Counted from the first letter of the stretch, positions 36,813 through 47,959 are shown. The stretch: 64,000 nucleotides of DNA from Agrostemma githago (GCA_958450325.1 OY288257.1:36461018-36525017); one strand, 5' to 3'. Notes: generated by a model not told the origin, from the letters alone. Numbers and translations are program-made.

Positions 36813-37700
36813 CCCCCCTCTCGAAATTGATGTAGGTTTGGTGGTATCCTCAACAACCACCTTGTATATATGTATCATATTTCTTTGAGTTTATTAGTTT
36901 TCTTAGCTTGAGAAGATTGATTGAAAATTGGATTTCACCATGGAGCATAATTTGGATGAAGATCAAGCTTTTGGAGAAGTTATGGAGCTTAAATCGAAGA
37001 CCACAAGCATGTTTGTGGGAATTATTGATTATGTAATGTGAGTCGAGTCATATATTTGAATCTCTAGGTGACTATTGAAGAGCCATGAAATGGCAAGGCG
37101 GAAAAACGTAGCAGGAAGACCGCCGGGCGAAACTTCGCCCGGTGAGACTCGACCGGGCGAAACTTCGCCCTACGGAAAAGTTGCCAGAATTGCCGAAATC
37201 AAAGAAGTTACCACCGGGCGAAATTTCGCCCGGTGAGATTTTGACCGGGTGAAATTTCACCCGGTGGAAAAAGACGGCAAAATTGATTTTCACGACGAAA
37301 TGTCGTCGGGTGAAATTTCACCCGATGGTGCCCGACCGGGTGAAATTTCACCCGGCGGTGTGTCTTGGCCAATCACCTACACCTTTTACTCACTACATTT
37401 TCACTTTCCCTCCAACAATTTAACTCAACATAACCTTCCCTCCAAATATTTTTACACCAAATTTTTACCACCAACTTTAAAACTTTCACTTTTCCTCCTC
37501 AAACACCCTTATTTATACCACCTTTTTCACCTCACTCATCATTTCACCCTTTCAACCATCACAAAATCATTACACCACCTTCCATATACCATATTCAACC
37601 TCCATTCATAACTCCATTCCATACTTGGGTTAATATTTATTTTGGGTTTTTGAAGAAAGGAGAAGCAAAAGTTTCGGGACTATTCTTGCAAATTCTTACT
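36813..37700 (+). other. C spacer between integrase and third ORF
   Basis: No gene. It contains the internal palindromic array (37122-37358) and then a C/A/T-rich, G-poor leader-like stretch (37370-37640) in front of the third ORF. The layout could be a promoter and leader for a separate mRNA. I see no good TATA box there. Confidence 0.6.
37122..37358 (+). repeat. Internal palindromic array of C
   Basis: Six units. Some are exact palindromes, e.g. CCGGGCGAAATTTCGCCCGG (inside 37213-37234) and CCGGGTGAAATTTCACCCGG (37244-37263). The C-to-T change in one arm is matched by G-to-A in the other, so symmetry is kept. They are more perfect than the LTR units. Confidence 0.85.
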
Positions 37701-38691
37701 ATGGAGACAAGAGCCCAAAGAGCCGCGCGTAAACAAGGTATGGCCTCGACTTCTAATCTTTCTAAGCATTCATCTTCTAGTAAGTCCGCTAGGCCTAAAC
37801 TTTTACCGTGTCCAAATTCACCCCTTGCTCGTACCTTCTTTGAAAAAGACTTCCAGAGTACGAGACGGCCTTGTCCATTCACAATGAAACTTCTAGGAAT
37901 TAAGAACGATATTATAGAGTTATCGTCTAGAATTGGTATTAGTAAACTCCTTGGTTTTGTGCCCGTCACAAACAAAGACTTGACTTGTGAGTTTCTAGGT
38001 AGTTTTACAATCGATAACCCGAACACACCTAAAGAGTTCAAATTTAATTTGTTTGGTAGAAATCACTGTTTAAATATTTCCGACTTTAGCTTAGCTCTAG
38101 GGTTGCCCTCATCGGGTACCGGACTAAGTAGACCCCTAAGTGATTCGCAAAGTAGTGAGAGACTTGTGGAGGCGCATAGCGCCGGGTCAACGTGATTTCG
38201 AACCCAATTCTAATTTTACCGCTGAAATCCGTAACCCAGCCATTCGTTATTTCGCTGAATTCCTTTCCCACTGTCTTTTGCCATCTACCGAAAATATCAT
38301 TAACCTTAATGTGTGTGTCTTACAATTGATATGTGACTCTTTACTCGGTAACCCTTATTCCCTTGACCTACCTATTGTCGTGGCGTTACACTTTCATCAA
38401 ATTATCATTGACCAACGCCCCTCTGTTGACTGTGGTGGTCTTGTGACCGTAATAGCAAGAAATTTGGGTTATTCGATCGACCATCTTAAACCACATGACC
38501 CCCGTGTCTGGCTTAACGAGGCTTATTTCCCTACTTGGATATTTAATGTGCCTGACCACCGCCTCGTTTCTCTTAGCCATGACCGTGCCTTAATTGTCCC
38601 CTGCAAAAACCGAACCAATATTTATAACCGTCACAATTGGGACCTACCTCCAGGTCCCTGTGAATTCCGACTGAACAACTCGGGGATGTAG
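37701..38691 (+). pseudogene. C third ORF, ATHILA ORF1-like, one frameshift
   Basis: Starts METRAQRAARKQ at 37701. The frame runs to about 38140 (TCEFLGSFTIDN, FNLFGRNHCLNISDFSLALGLP). It then shifts by one base into a second frame that continues (RNPAIRYFAEFLSHCLLPS, VCVLQLICDSLL, WIFNVPDHRL) to the stop at 38689-38691. The FEFLS...F.LFGR...L.....LGLP pattern is that of the plant ATHILA ORF-1 family, found 3' of pol in Athila elements. Function unknown; it is sometimes called env-like. I see no signal peptide or membrane span. Confidence 0.75.
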
Positions 38692-39371
38692 GAGTTTGGG
38701 AGTATGCCGGTGACGGAACTCCCACGGCCTCCTTTGCGTCAAATGACTATTCAGACTAGACCCCCCCTACAAGAGTCGGTAGATAATTTGGTTTGTTTAT
38801 GTTATGGGTATATATGTGTGGTTTATGTCGGTGAGTCTTAATCATTTTCAATTGCATGTGAACTAATGTTGTTCCTTATTCCCTGTCCCATCATTATAAT
38901 CATTGTGATCATTTTATCTCGAACAAAATTGCAAGTTGTCCCACCGTTCCATCAAATGATTTTTGTGGCCGTCGCGGCCTTGGTATTGCTCCCGGTCTCT
39001 TGGCGATGTGATTACGCCATTGACCCTTTTGAAAAATCCAAATTTTTAAATCAAATTTTTCTCAATTTTTCTTAATCCGGGCTAGGTGACGTGACTACAC
39101 CTACACCCAATTTTTCACCCTTTCATTTTATTTTCTTTCATTTTCATTTTCTTAGCCACTTGGCTAGGGTCTAGGTGATGTGATTGCACCTAGGCCCGCC
39201 ACTATCTTATCCTTTTCTTTATTTTCTTTTCATTTTCTTCTTCTCAAATTTTTGAAAAACCCAAAATTATTTAAAATTTATAAAACCCAAAAACATTTGA
39301 AAAAAAAAATCATAAAAATCCTAAAAGATTTTTTTAGTTTTCTTTTTCGTTTTTTTTTGTTCTTCCCTACT
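38692..39371 (+). other. C noncoding region after third ORF
   Basis: No gene. It has three GTGAC/GTGATGTGATTAC(G)CC repeats (about 39003, 39086 and 39176), shared with B (about 27110, 27225 and 27310) and A. The spacing is roughly 85-110 bp. AT-rich otherwise. Confidence 0.5.
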
Positions 39372-39410
39372 TGTACATTGAGGACAATGTACAGTTTTAG
39401 TGTGGGGGAG
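39372..39410 (+). promoter_or_regulatory. Internal hairpin plus purine tract of C
   Basis: TGTACATTG-AGGA-CAATGTACA (39372-39393), a perfect 9-bp stem, then GTTTTAGTGTGGGGGAGGAG. The stem sequence differs entirely from the other copies, while the loop AGGA and the tract AGTGTGGGGGAG are kept. Confidence 0.75.
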
Positions 39411-41018
39411 GAGTCTACTATCTTTTATTTTTCAAAATTCTTTTCAAAAATCCATAAAAATTTGAAAAATTTGAAAAATCAAAAACATTTTCTTTTTCTT
39501 TTTCCTTCTTGTTTCTTGTTATGTTTCGTGTCCCGTGTATGGTCTTGTTCTCTACTCTTACAGGTAACCACCACCTTAATAGCGCGAATTGAAGAGATTA
39601 TGAAAGCACCCGCTTGGTAACTTCCTTCCTTCTTTCTTTTTTAACTTTGTAGAGGAGTTAGGTTGTTGCTATTGGAGGCTCTTGAAGTTGAGCATTTGGG
39701 TGTTGTGGTTGATTGTGCTTGAATGTTGATGGAGTATGGAGTTCATGACTTTACTTGTGTTTTCTTTTATTTGTTTTTCCTTTTCGTGTGTTTTGTTTTG
39801 TTTTGCTTTTGTATAGTGTGTCTAGGACTAAAACTTTTCGAAAACCCGATTACAAACTTATTACAAGAGTTTACATTCCATTATAAATAACCCATCGTAG
39901 ATTTTGGACCTTAGACTAGTAGAATGACTCTTAGGCAATGAATTTGTTGATCCTTTAGCTTTGAGTCCACCTTTTCTACTAGAGGTTTACTTCGGGGTTT
40001 GCATTTGACCACCTTGACCACCCATGGAGGAGTTAGGCCTTGGTTCCCGCATCCCGTTTTCTAGGTGACCTTGCTCGAATTACCATTGCACCTTTAGTCC
40101 AAATCTTTTCCATCTTTTGTGGGTTATCCGGAATGGCGCGCGTTCTCGATTACCTATTTTTCCTCCACCTATACATCATCACAATAAGTTTACACAAAAA
40201 TAACCTCCAAGCTTGGTTACAAACCACATCAAAAAGCCAAAAAAGGGCAAACCAAAGCAAGAGAAAAAGGGCACAAAAATATGAAAAACAAGAAAACAAA
40301 GGAGAAGAAAAGGAGTTTCAAATGAAAAATCAAATTATCAAAAGTGTCTCCTTCAAAAAAAAACAAAAAAAAAGCCCTTTGATCGATTCATCATCGTGAA
40401 GTGCCAACTAGAGGACCGAGTCCCGAGGTCGGAAGATAGCGGTGATGAGTTGATCCATCCCAATAATTGTAAACACTCCACCTTTATATTTGGGCTAATT
40501 TAGGAAATTCGAGTTTTGGAACGACCCTCTTGGCTTAGCCAAAGAGAGCGGGACTGCACTTACCTACAGTGTCGAACGAATCCATGGTTCACTTTTTCCA
40601 CTCCATTATACGCCCCGTAGTACCCCTTTAGAAGATTAGGAGGACCTGGCTAAGTTATCAACATCTATATTGCTTAATTGTCATAGTATTAGGCTTTGGT
40701 CCTTGTTTACGTGGGTGATTTATCTTGGAAGTCTATTGTTGTTTTAGGTAAGTAATCGGTGTCTTTCCCCGCCGTCTCGATGAGGGATTCGGTGTTTTAT
40801 TTTTGCTTTGGATGCGTCTATTCTTTCGTGTTATGTGTTTTTGTGTGTTTAGTCGCATCCACCATTTTGAGCAAGCCCCAACTTGCCTTGCATGGGAGTA
40901 CTTTACCTCATAAGTATTTCGATGTGAGTTGAAGGGACGGAGCGGGCCCGTTAATTGCCCCGTATCGGCTTAGCATAGTCTAGCTAGTAGTAGTAGTTTC
41001 TAATTTCTTTTTGGGTCT
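39411..41018 (+). other. Conserved 3' noncoding region of C
   Basis: No gene. Collinear with B 27476-29130: GTAGAATGAC, GACCACCCATGG, a purine-rich tract (40190-40375), ACGACCCTCTTGGC, CTTACCTACAGTGTCGA, and AGGAGGACCTGGCTAAGTT, the donor-like site here changed to GCTAAG. Conservation between elements with different LTRs suggests a required RNA region. Confidence 0.72.
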
Positions 41019-41055
41019 TTGCTCGAGGACGAGCAACGGTTTAGTGTGGGGGAAT
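41019..41055 (+). promoter_or_regulatory. 3' polypurine tract and hairpin of C
   Basis: TTGCTCG-AGGA-CGAGCAA (41019-41036), a perfect 7-bp stem, then GGTTTAGTGTGGGGGAAT and the LTR start at 41056. Confidence 0.78.
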
Positions 41056-41779
41056 TGTTGTATGCTAAATTTAGACCGTTTTTCCCTCCATTTAGACCCG
41101 TTTTTCCCTCGTTTTGCGAGTTTTGAGTGCGATTATCGCCATATTTTGTGTACTTCTCGCATTAGCGTCCCTCTTGTGCGTTTTACGTGTTTTTGGTAGT
41201 TTTTCTATCAATTTTGATAGGTTTTGCTACAAAAATCACGATTGAGCTTCCACGAGCACAAGAGAAGGGAAAACCGTCCAAAGAGCAAAGCACACAACTT
41301 AAAGTTTAAAGCCATCCGATCGAACAAACGAAGAATGAGACAAGACTCGAGGCCAGAAAAAATGACCGGGCGAAATTTCACCCGGTGAGACACCACCGGG
41401 CGACATTTCACCCGACGGTAAAAATTGCCTCCCGAAGAATTTCCGAGAACTCTCCACCGGGCGAAACTGACCGGGCGAAATTTCGCCCACCAAGTGAAAT
41501 TTCGCCCGATGATGAAGACGTGCCGAAAACGCGAAAAAAGAAGAAAATTTCACCCGATGGGAATTACTGATGAGTCCGCAGGGCGAAGTTTCACCCCATG
41601 GAGATGCAAAGGCAGATTGTCTCACTAATGGAGCATAAAGATGGATTTGGGCTTTAGGTTAAGGATTCATTAAGATATTACTATATATATGTTACCCTAA
41701 TTCATTGCCAAACTCACCTCTTCATTGTGCTAGGGAGGGAAGACATTACACCCTTCCACCATCTTATTACACCATCAAT

Positions 41780-41811
<32 letters not shown>

Positions 41812-42714
41812 AAAATCCTACAAAATTCCTAGTAGTTTATAAAGTAATTAGTAGTAGATCTACACAATTCTCATCAACAATTGTTTAGATCTCAAGTTTG
41901 TAGAAGATTATTCAAGGTTTATTTGAAGATTTGTTGGGTTTTATTGGAGGATTAGTGACAAGTTCTCCATTTTATTCATCAAAGATTCAATCTTTATCTA
42001 TGATATCTTCTTATTTATTATAGATCTACATAGTTGGTACAATTCTCTTCCACTCTCTAATCTCTATTTAGTTTTTGTGATATTTTCTCATCATCATCTT
42101 GTTTAAATCTAATTAATATGCATGTTGTGATGAAATCCATAATGATGTGTTAGTAGATTTCTTGTTGGGGAGTTTAGAGATGAGGGCTTGGTTTATTTGA
42201 ATATAGGGATGTTGGTGGGTTGCTTGCATGTTGGTTTATCTTATTTATGGTGTCATGTAATTATTGTTTTAGTCCGGCCAAGTAGACCGACCTTGACTAA
42301 TTTCTATCAATATGGGGAAACTCGGGGTAGAAATTACCATGACTAGGAACTTACCCTCATTCACCGCGAAAGCGGGTTTTTAGGTGAGTTTATCGATATT
42401 GTGACAAAAACTCGATCCCGACCTTCTTAGACCCCAAGTACCGAATCCCGACTTCTCCCTAACGCCTTTCCCTAAATTGATCACCTCTAAACCATCATCG
42501 TACTAATCCTTCTAGTATAGACTTGACCTCTACAAAACCCCCCTTATTAGGCATCGAACACGACACTTTAAACTTCACAACACATACCGTTCCCTGTGGA
42601 CCGACCTCGACTTACCACGATTACTTGTTTGTTTTTGTGATATTTTCGAGTCTATAAATATCGTTTGATCCCCCGTCCTTCGCTAAAACGACCGATCCGA
42701 TTGGGAGGCGATCA
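41056..42714 (+). repeat. 3' LTR of C
   Basis: Starts TGTTGTATGC, ends GGCGATCA, followed by GTGAG. Palindromic array 41365-41597, TATATATAT at 41682-41690. Compared with the 5' LTR it has a longer AGT microsatellite (41780-41813) and more array sequence. Confidence 0.92.
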
Positions 42715-42719
42715 GTGAG

Positions 42720-42826
42720 TTGATAGGGCGTAGGGTGCGCTAAAACCCACTCGGTTAGTAGTCTAGTTCTTTTAGTTTTTAGTTGGTGCTTACTCGAAGG
42801 CGAGTAAGGGTTAAGTGTGGGGGAGT
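42720..42826 (+). promoter_or_regulatory. End of B internal region: hairpin and 3' polypurine tract
   Basis: B resumes after C. CTTACTCG-AAGG-CGAGTAAG (42789-42808), a perfect 8-bp stem, then GGTTAAGTGTGGGGGAGT up to the LTR at 42827. Confidence 0.8.
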
Positions 42827-44441
42827 TGATAAGTGTAGTTTGTAGTGCCTATATTGTTGTGTTTGGTCCTTTTTTCCCTTGTGAAATCGCTCTTTGGAGC
42901 GGTTTCTAGGCTACTCATGCTTCCTCTAGCTCGTTTTAGGTTCCCAAGACCGTTCATGGAGAATTGGAACGATTCCGACTCGTTTCATACACTTTTGGAG
43001 CTAACGAAGAGAAGGAATGATCACTCGGTACCTTGGGACCCATTCCCGAGCCCCTTAGACTCGATCCCGAGCTCCGAGAATCGATGAGAAGCCCATGAGA
43101 AGCAAGGAGGGACCTTAGAGCTCATAATGAAGGCCTACAGACCCTTCTCGGGCGGGAAGAGCATCCTTCCCGGTCGGGAAGGAGTGCACCAATGAATAAG
43201 CTGCTGTTTAGGCCGTCCCGACCGGGACCATTCCGTCCCGACTGGGAAGGGTGTGTCATCCCGACCGGGACCATCCTCCCCGACCGGGATGGGAGTGTTG
43301 TAGCCGCGTGACTTCTTTTCATTCCCCTTCACTCTTGTAACCTTATAAATACTCCTCCATTGTATTGTTTAAGCACCTTTACATTACCATACATTATTCA
43401 AAACCCTAATTAGCCTCTCTTCATCTCTAGTTTAGTTTCATATTAATCTTTTGTTAATCCTTGTTTAATCTTAGTGATTAGTCTTGTATTAAGAGATTTC
43501 TTCAAGATTCATCCAAGATTGACATCCTTGGGAGATTCATTTGGGTTTATCTTTTCAATACAAGTTCTCATCTTTTCATATTCTTGCTAGTTTGGTATAA
43601 TCCTCTTCTCCTCTTTACTCTTGTTCTTTGTTTATTCCTTCAAGTTTTAATATTTGATTATTGTTTATTGTTCTTGTTTGTTCATTATGGATGTTTGGAT
43701 TATCATGTTGATTTCTCGTGTTAGTGATAGATTTAGTTTCATAATGTGTGAGTAGACTCCTTGTGGGGTTAGTAGGGGGATTAACTGTGGATTATGGGTG
43801 ATTAGGGCTTGATTGTGGGTAAAGGTGAATCCTTTGTTGCTAATCACTTATTGGGCACTCTATGTGTTTGTTGAATTGCTTGTGTGGGTAGTAGTGGCCA
43901 ATGCTTCTCATACTTGTCTTCCTCCTCTCATTGTATGACTAATTTGTGATTGAATCCTTGTGTTTTGAGTAGCATCTAGCATGAGTGTTCGGGCCTGGTC
44001 TTTGATACGAGAGTGCGGACTTTGGCTTTGGCGCGAGAGCGCAAACCGATCTTAGTAATTAAGTGACACCCATACCCTTGACCTCCCAATCATCCTACTA
44101 CATTTATGAACCCGACCTAGCCCTACTCTTTCCCATATTTGATTTAATCTCTTTAGTCATCATTTATCTAGTTTGTTAGTTTCTTTAATCTCTTGTTGCT
44201 TCATTTAGTCTTTGTCATACATAGTTCATTGTTAGTCCACTTTCATCACCTTCAACCATCATAGTTTGTCAATTATCGTTTTCTTTGTGTTTGTTTGTGT
44301 TACTTAGCCTCGTTATTAGGTAGACCTAGCCTAGACACATATAACCGTCTTCGTGGACACGACCCGACTTACCCTAGCTACCGTTAGGATTAGTTGGACT
44401 TTATTTGTTGGTAGGGGACCCACGGCGAAAACCCACCATCA
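42827..44441 (+). repeat. 3' LTR of B
   Basis: Starts TGATAAGTGTAG, ends ACCCACCATCA. Array at 43141-43292 with six units (the 5' LTR has five). TATAAATA intact at 43344-43351, about 50 bp after the array. Followed by ATATT. Confidence 0.93.
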
Positions 44442-44446
44442 ATATT

Positions 44447-46074
44447 TTTTACCACCTGTGTGTCAAGGTCCTACCCTTGCACGGTCTAGAGGTATCACTT
44501 GTGCTTAGTTCGACTTATATAGTGCGCACCTCTCGCATTTGGACAGTCAGTAGGATGATGCTGCCAAAGGAGAAAGTCTAACTCCCTAGCAATTGGGGGC
44601 CGGTTACCCCACTCAAATATAACTCGGGCCAAGAGTTCAGTTTCGGGAAGAAGTCCCAGGAACGTTCTAAACGCACCTTAAACCAACTAGACCAACAGAG
44701 CTCCCAGAGTCTGTTATAATCTCCAAAATTTTACCGAACCAATATCAATGTGTGACTCATGTCACAAGTTCAATATTCAAAATATTACGAGTATCATAAA
44801 AATTCACCATTGACAAAATAATTTATAAAACCGCTTTAAAAATATAATTTGAACCGAACATGCTCTTTACTTAAATGTGAAAAGGATAAAATGTTCTTAC
44901 CTCTCAAGACGGTCAAAACTCAGCTAATATTATCCAAAAATTCTCTCCTTGAGTCCACAAGCTACAAATAATATAAATTATTCAATAACTAATCAGTTAA
45001 TATAAAACGAGTCTATATCCCAATATGACAACTTAGTACTACTACCAAATTCTGTCCCACCAATTTCTCATCCCGAACTCTAAATTTGCAATAATCCACC
45101 TACCAAAACTAATGAATGATCGTAACCCTTCATTTAACCAATATTTCTTATATAACCCTTCATGCATTTCAAAGTAGGAGTAGTACGTAGCAAACCTACT
45201 ATTCTTATAAATTTATGGCGCCGAACCTAATACTCCATCACCACAAGTCACGATTATACTAAAGTTTCGACACCGACACTACGGAGATTGGAATGTCCTG
45301 GAACAAACCCAACCGGTTGCTCCTTAACCAACATGTTATAAAGCCATAATTAGATATGAACCTTACAATGCAAAAACATGTTATCGAGTAAGCTAAGATT
45401 CGCCCCTAACGTCAAAACAGAGTGCTTACACAATTCTCAAATAAAGTTCCTCAAAATAATAAAGTACAACCCAAGTTTCAAGTCTATAGACGTTCCCAAA
45501 GTACTATGAACGAATCCCAACAAACTCGTAATACTACGTACAGACAACGGGTTAACAAGATACGTAAAACTAGTTCTATAATTAAGAAAACCCAGTCGAA
45601 CCAACATAATTATTTAGATCAATATATAAGGAGAATTATGGTGGTACCTTGAATCATAGGAGCGATGGTATTTGTACGAGGTCAAGGTATGAAGGTTAGA
45701 GAGACGGGATGTAGATGTACGCGCCGCTCAAAGAAGAAAACCAAAGAAGGAAGACGTAGGGAAATTGTCTAGTGGGTGAAGGATTAGCTAGGGTGTGAAT
45801 ATAATATTATATGAGAAATATCTAGGTTAGTAACTAGGCTTATAAAAATTTGTTTTTTTTCCTTCGTGTTTGAGTCAAAGTCCAAATTGTAAACAAAGGT
45901 CGCTTTATAAATCGACACTTTCAAAATAATTCAAAATCGATTTATTTTAAGAAGACCCCAAAATACTACTACTTTATGCCGAGTATAGTAATATCGAAAA
46001 TACTTCTTTTTTCCAACTTAAAACCTGATTTAAATAAAATAGAAAAGTAACCTCTTATAAATGACTCAGAAAGT
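44447..46074 (-). repeat. 5' LTR of M, piece 3 (outer part)
   Basis: Continues the chromovirus LTR after B: 44447-44686 is the part missing from the 3' LTR, and the remainder is almost the same as 10331-11735. It ends at about 46074 (GACTCAGAAAGTAA), where the other LTR goes on to CGGGGTGTTACA. The outermost bases were therefore lost or replaced. Confidence 0.85.
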
Positions 46075-46084
46075 AAACATTACA

Positions 46085-47959
46085 AAATTTCAAAGTTAGT
46101 ATGTCTAAAATGTGAAACATTTAGTGTATTTACCTCGTTGGTCTTTATTATTGTAATTAAAGATTTAGGCCATTGTGCAAAGCTTCCTTGCGCATCAATG
46201 ATCTTTGTGAATCCATTCCATGAGATTGGAAGTGGTGCATCGGGACGAAGAACTCAATCAATGATAACATGAGCATTCTCTATAGTCAATGGTGTGTTGT
46301 GTACTGTTTTACCTTCTACCCATGGAAAAACCATTCCTTCTGCAACAATGGTCAATTCCCCGTTTATATGCACAACAATCTCATATGGAACAGATTCCTA
46401 TAACCATACTACCATGATCAAATAGCATAGATGATACCTACTTTTTTGTATAAATGTGTAGTAACAATGTAAAATTATTATATTACCTTTAGTTGAACAA
46501 AATGATCAATGTCATGAGTGGAATGACAGCTACTCTCATGTTGTTGACACGATGATGGATCCTTAAATGAAGCTCTTAAATTATTATCAAAACTCGGTGT
46601 ATTCCCAATCAATTCCGCCCATTTCTTCTCCATCATGACATTCACCTCCTTCATTGCTTCTTTTTTAACCCGCTCGATCTACTATCACCATCATATCATT
46701 CTCGCTATATTTCCTTTCACTCTGACCTCGATTTGTTATTGGTCCAAATCAAGTTTTTAGACCAACCGAACCATCAACTTCTCTAGTTCTTCCACAATGT
46801 TCTGGTGTCCCTAATGCTTTGACCAACACATCTTCAAATCTTGAAGGAACAAACTCTCCTTTTTGCTCCTCTTCCTGCCAAAACCTCTATTGAAGAAAAA
46901 ATAGTGATTTCAAATTTAGAGTTTAAAAATACTAGTGTATATAAAAACGTGTGTAAATATTTTGCTAATTAATAAATTTCACTTCCAATATTTTCTATTG
47001 TCACTTCTTGTGTTTGCGGTGTAGGAGCTTTCGATGACGGAGCCCGTGCTTTAACCCATGTAAAAGCTCGATCATTAACGGGTTTACGAACCAATTTAGT
47101 TACCGACTCTTGTGAAATAGTTGGATTAGAATCAGAATTTTCCGATTCCTTTCGCATAATTTCTTTGGCAAGTTCTTCTTTGTACCATGTTTTCTTTTTG
47201 CCGGCATATCCAAATCTTCCCAAGTTATGCTAAAATATATTTCTCTGTTGGGAGGCTGGAGCCTTTTCACTTTTTTCCTGCATTTTTGTGACAAATTATG
47301 CAGTTTACATCCATCATATTTTACCGTAACTTTTTAATTGATAATATATCGTACTCACTAGAAAACTTTTGTCCATGCGTTGCCTTTTAAATTCTTCCCA
47401 AATTTAAGTTGTGATTTGTTTATATTTACTCACTGGAGTATCACCGAATACTTCTTCTTTTTTTTTTGGTGAACATACTTCTCCTTTCTTTGGTTTAAAG
47501 GTATTCGTAATATAAATTTGTGTCATTCTGGAATTGAAGTCTTTTAATGCTTTTCCTAAGATCTTTAAAATATTTTTTCGATTGTCATCATCAAGCTTCC
47601 AGGTTTGCTATAAAAGGAAGAAAAAAACACTGTAATGGTAAATAATATAAAATCAACCTCAAAAATAAACCAATCAATAAATCCAATTTGGGTACATCAT
47701 GGCTACCTTAACTTCTCTCCAATCTGTTTCTTTTTCACCCCAAAGAACTTTTTTCCAATTTTGGTATGTGATCTTGAAATTTCGTGCTAACAATCCTATA
47801 TCAGAAGCAAATTTTGGCTTGGTAATACCCTTTAGGTTTGCCAAACTCATCGAATTGAATATGCAAATTTTCTAAATCTTCAGCTTTTAAGTTCTTCCCA
47901 GTTGTCACACCTCTCTTTTTGAGCTTTGGACAAAAGCCATCATCCTCACTTTGACTCAT
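46085..47959 (-). pseudogene. Broken plant transposase-like gene (Ptta/En-Spm type)
   Basis: Starts MSQSEDDGFCPKLKKRGVTTG at 47959. DEFGKPKG continues, one frame over, as FASDIGLLARNFKITYQNWKKV, so there is a frameshift. An intron-like segment ends TTTTATAG before QTWKLDDDNRKNILKILGKAL (about 47610). NLGRFGYAGKKKTWYKEEL is near 47200. The C-terminal part near 46120-46400 has HINGELTIVAEGMVFPW, LTIENAHVII and GSFAQWPKSLI. The order GKPxG, LGRxGYA, then VAxG, WPxxLI is that of Ptta/En-Spm accessory proteins. Stops occur throughout. No CACTA ends seen. Confidence 0.62.

Larger units (their letters stand above)
29131..42714 (+). mobile_element. Element C: Athila LTR retrotransposon, almost complete
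   Basis: 13.6 kb with LTRs of about 1.63 and 1.66 kb, a tRNA-Asp-type primer site, gag-protease-RT-RNase H-integrase, an ATHILA ORF1-type third ORF, long 3' noncoding sequence and a 3' polypurine tract. It is flanked by a perfect GTGAG duplication (29126-29130 and 42715-42719). The LTRs are nearly identical, differing mainly in array and microsatellite length, so it is young. Damage: one frameshift in gag, two stops in RNase H and one frameshift in the third ORF. Confidence 0.94.
21157..44441 (+). mobile_element. Element B: Athila-type, gag-protease only, split by C
   Basis: Two 1.6-kb LTRs (21157-22756 and 42827-44441), a tRNA-Asp-type primer site, gag-protease and a long 3' noncoding part, flanked by a perfect ATATT target duplication (21152-21156 and 44442-44446). 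Without C the element is about 9.7 kb. RT, RNase H and integrase are absent. The region after protease passes directly to noncoding sequence homologous to the 3' part of C. It would therefore depend on polymerase from another Athila element. Confidence 0.92.
10331..46074 (-). mobile_element. Chromovirus M, old minus-strand copy split by A and B
   Basis: Reconstructed from matching parts: 3' LTR (10331-11746), decayed internal region (11747-16138), primer site, and a 5' LTR in three pieces separated by insertions A and B. The first 1.4 kb of the 3' LTR (10331-11746) and the right piece of the 5' LTR (about 44687-46074) are nearly identical over their length, as expected for an LTR pair. The far part of the 3' LTR is missing because P inserted at that point. 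At the right end the LTR stops at about 46074 without its terminal TGTAACACC. No target duplication can be tested. Confidence 0.85.

Noticed and set aside
41365..41597. CRISPR-like repeat array
   Set aside because: Units vary in length and spacing, are palindromic, lie in a plant LTR and have no cas genes; the setting is eukaryotic.
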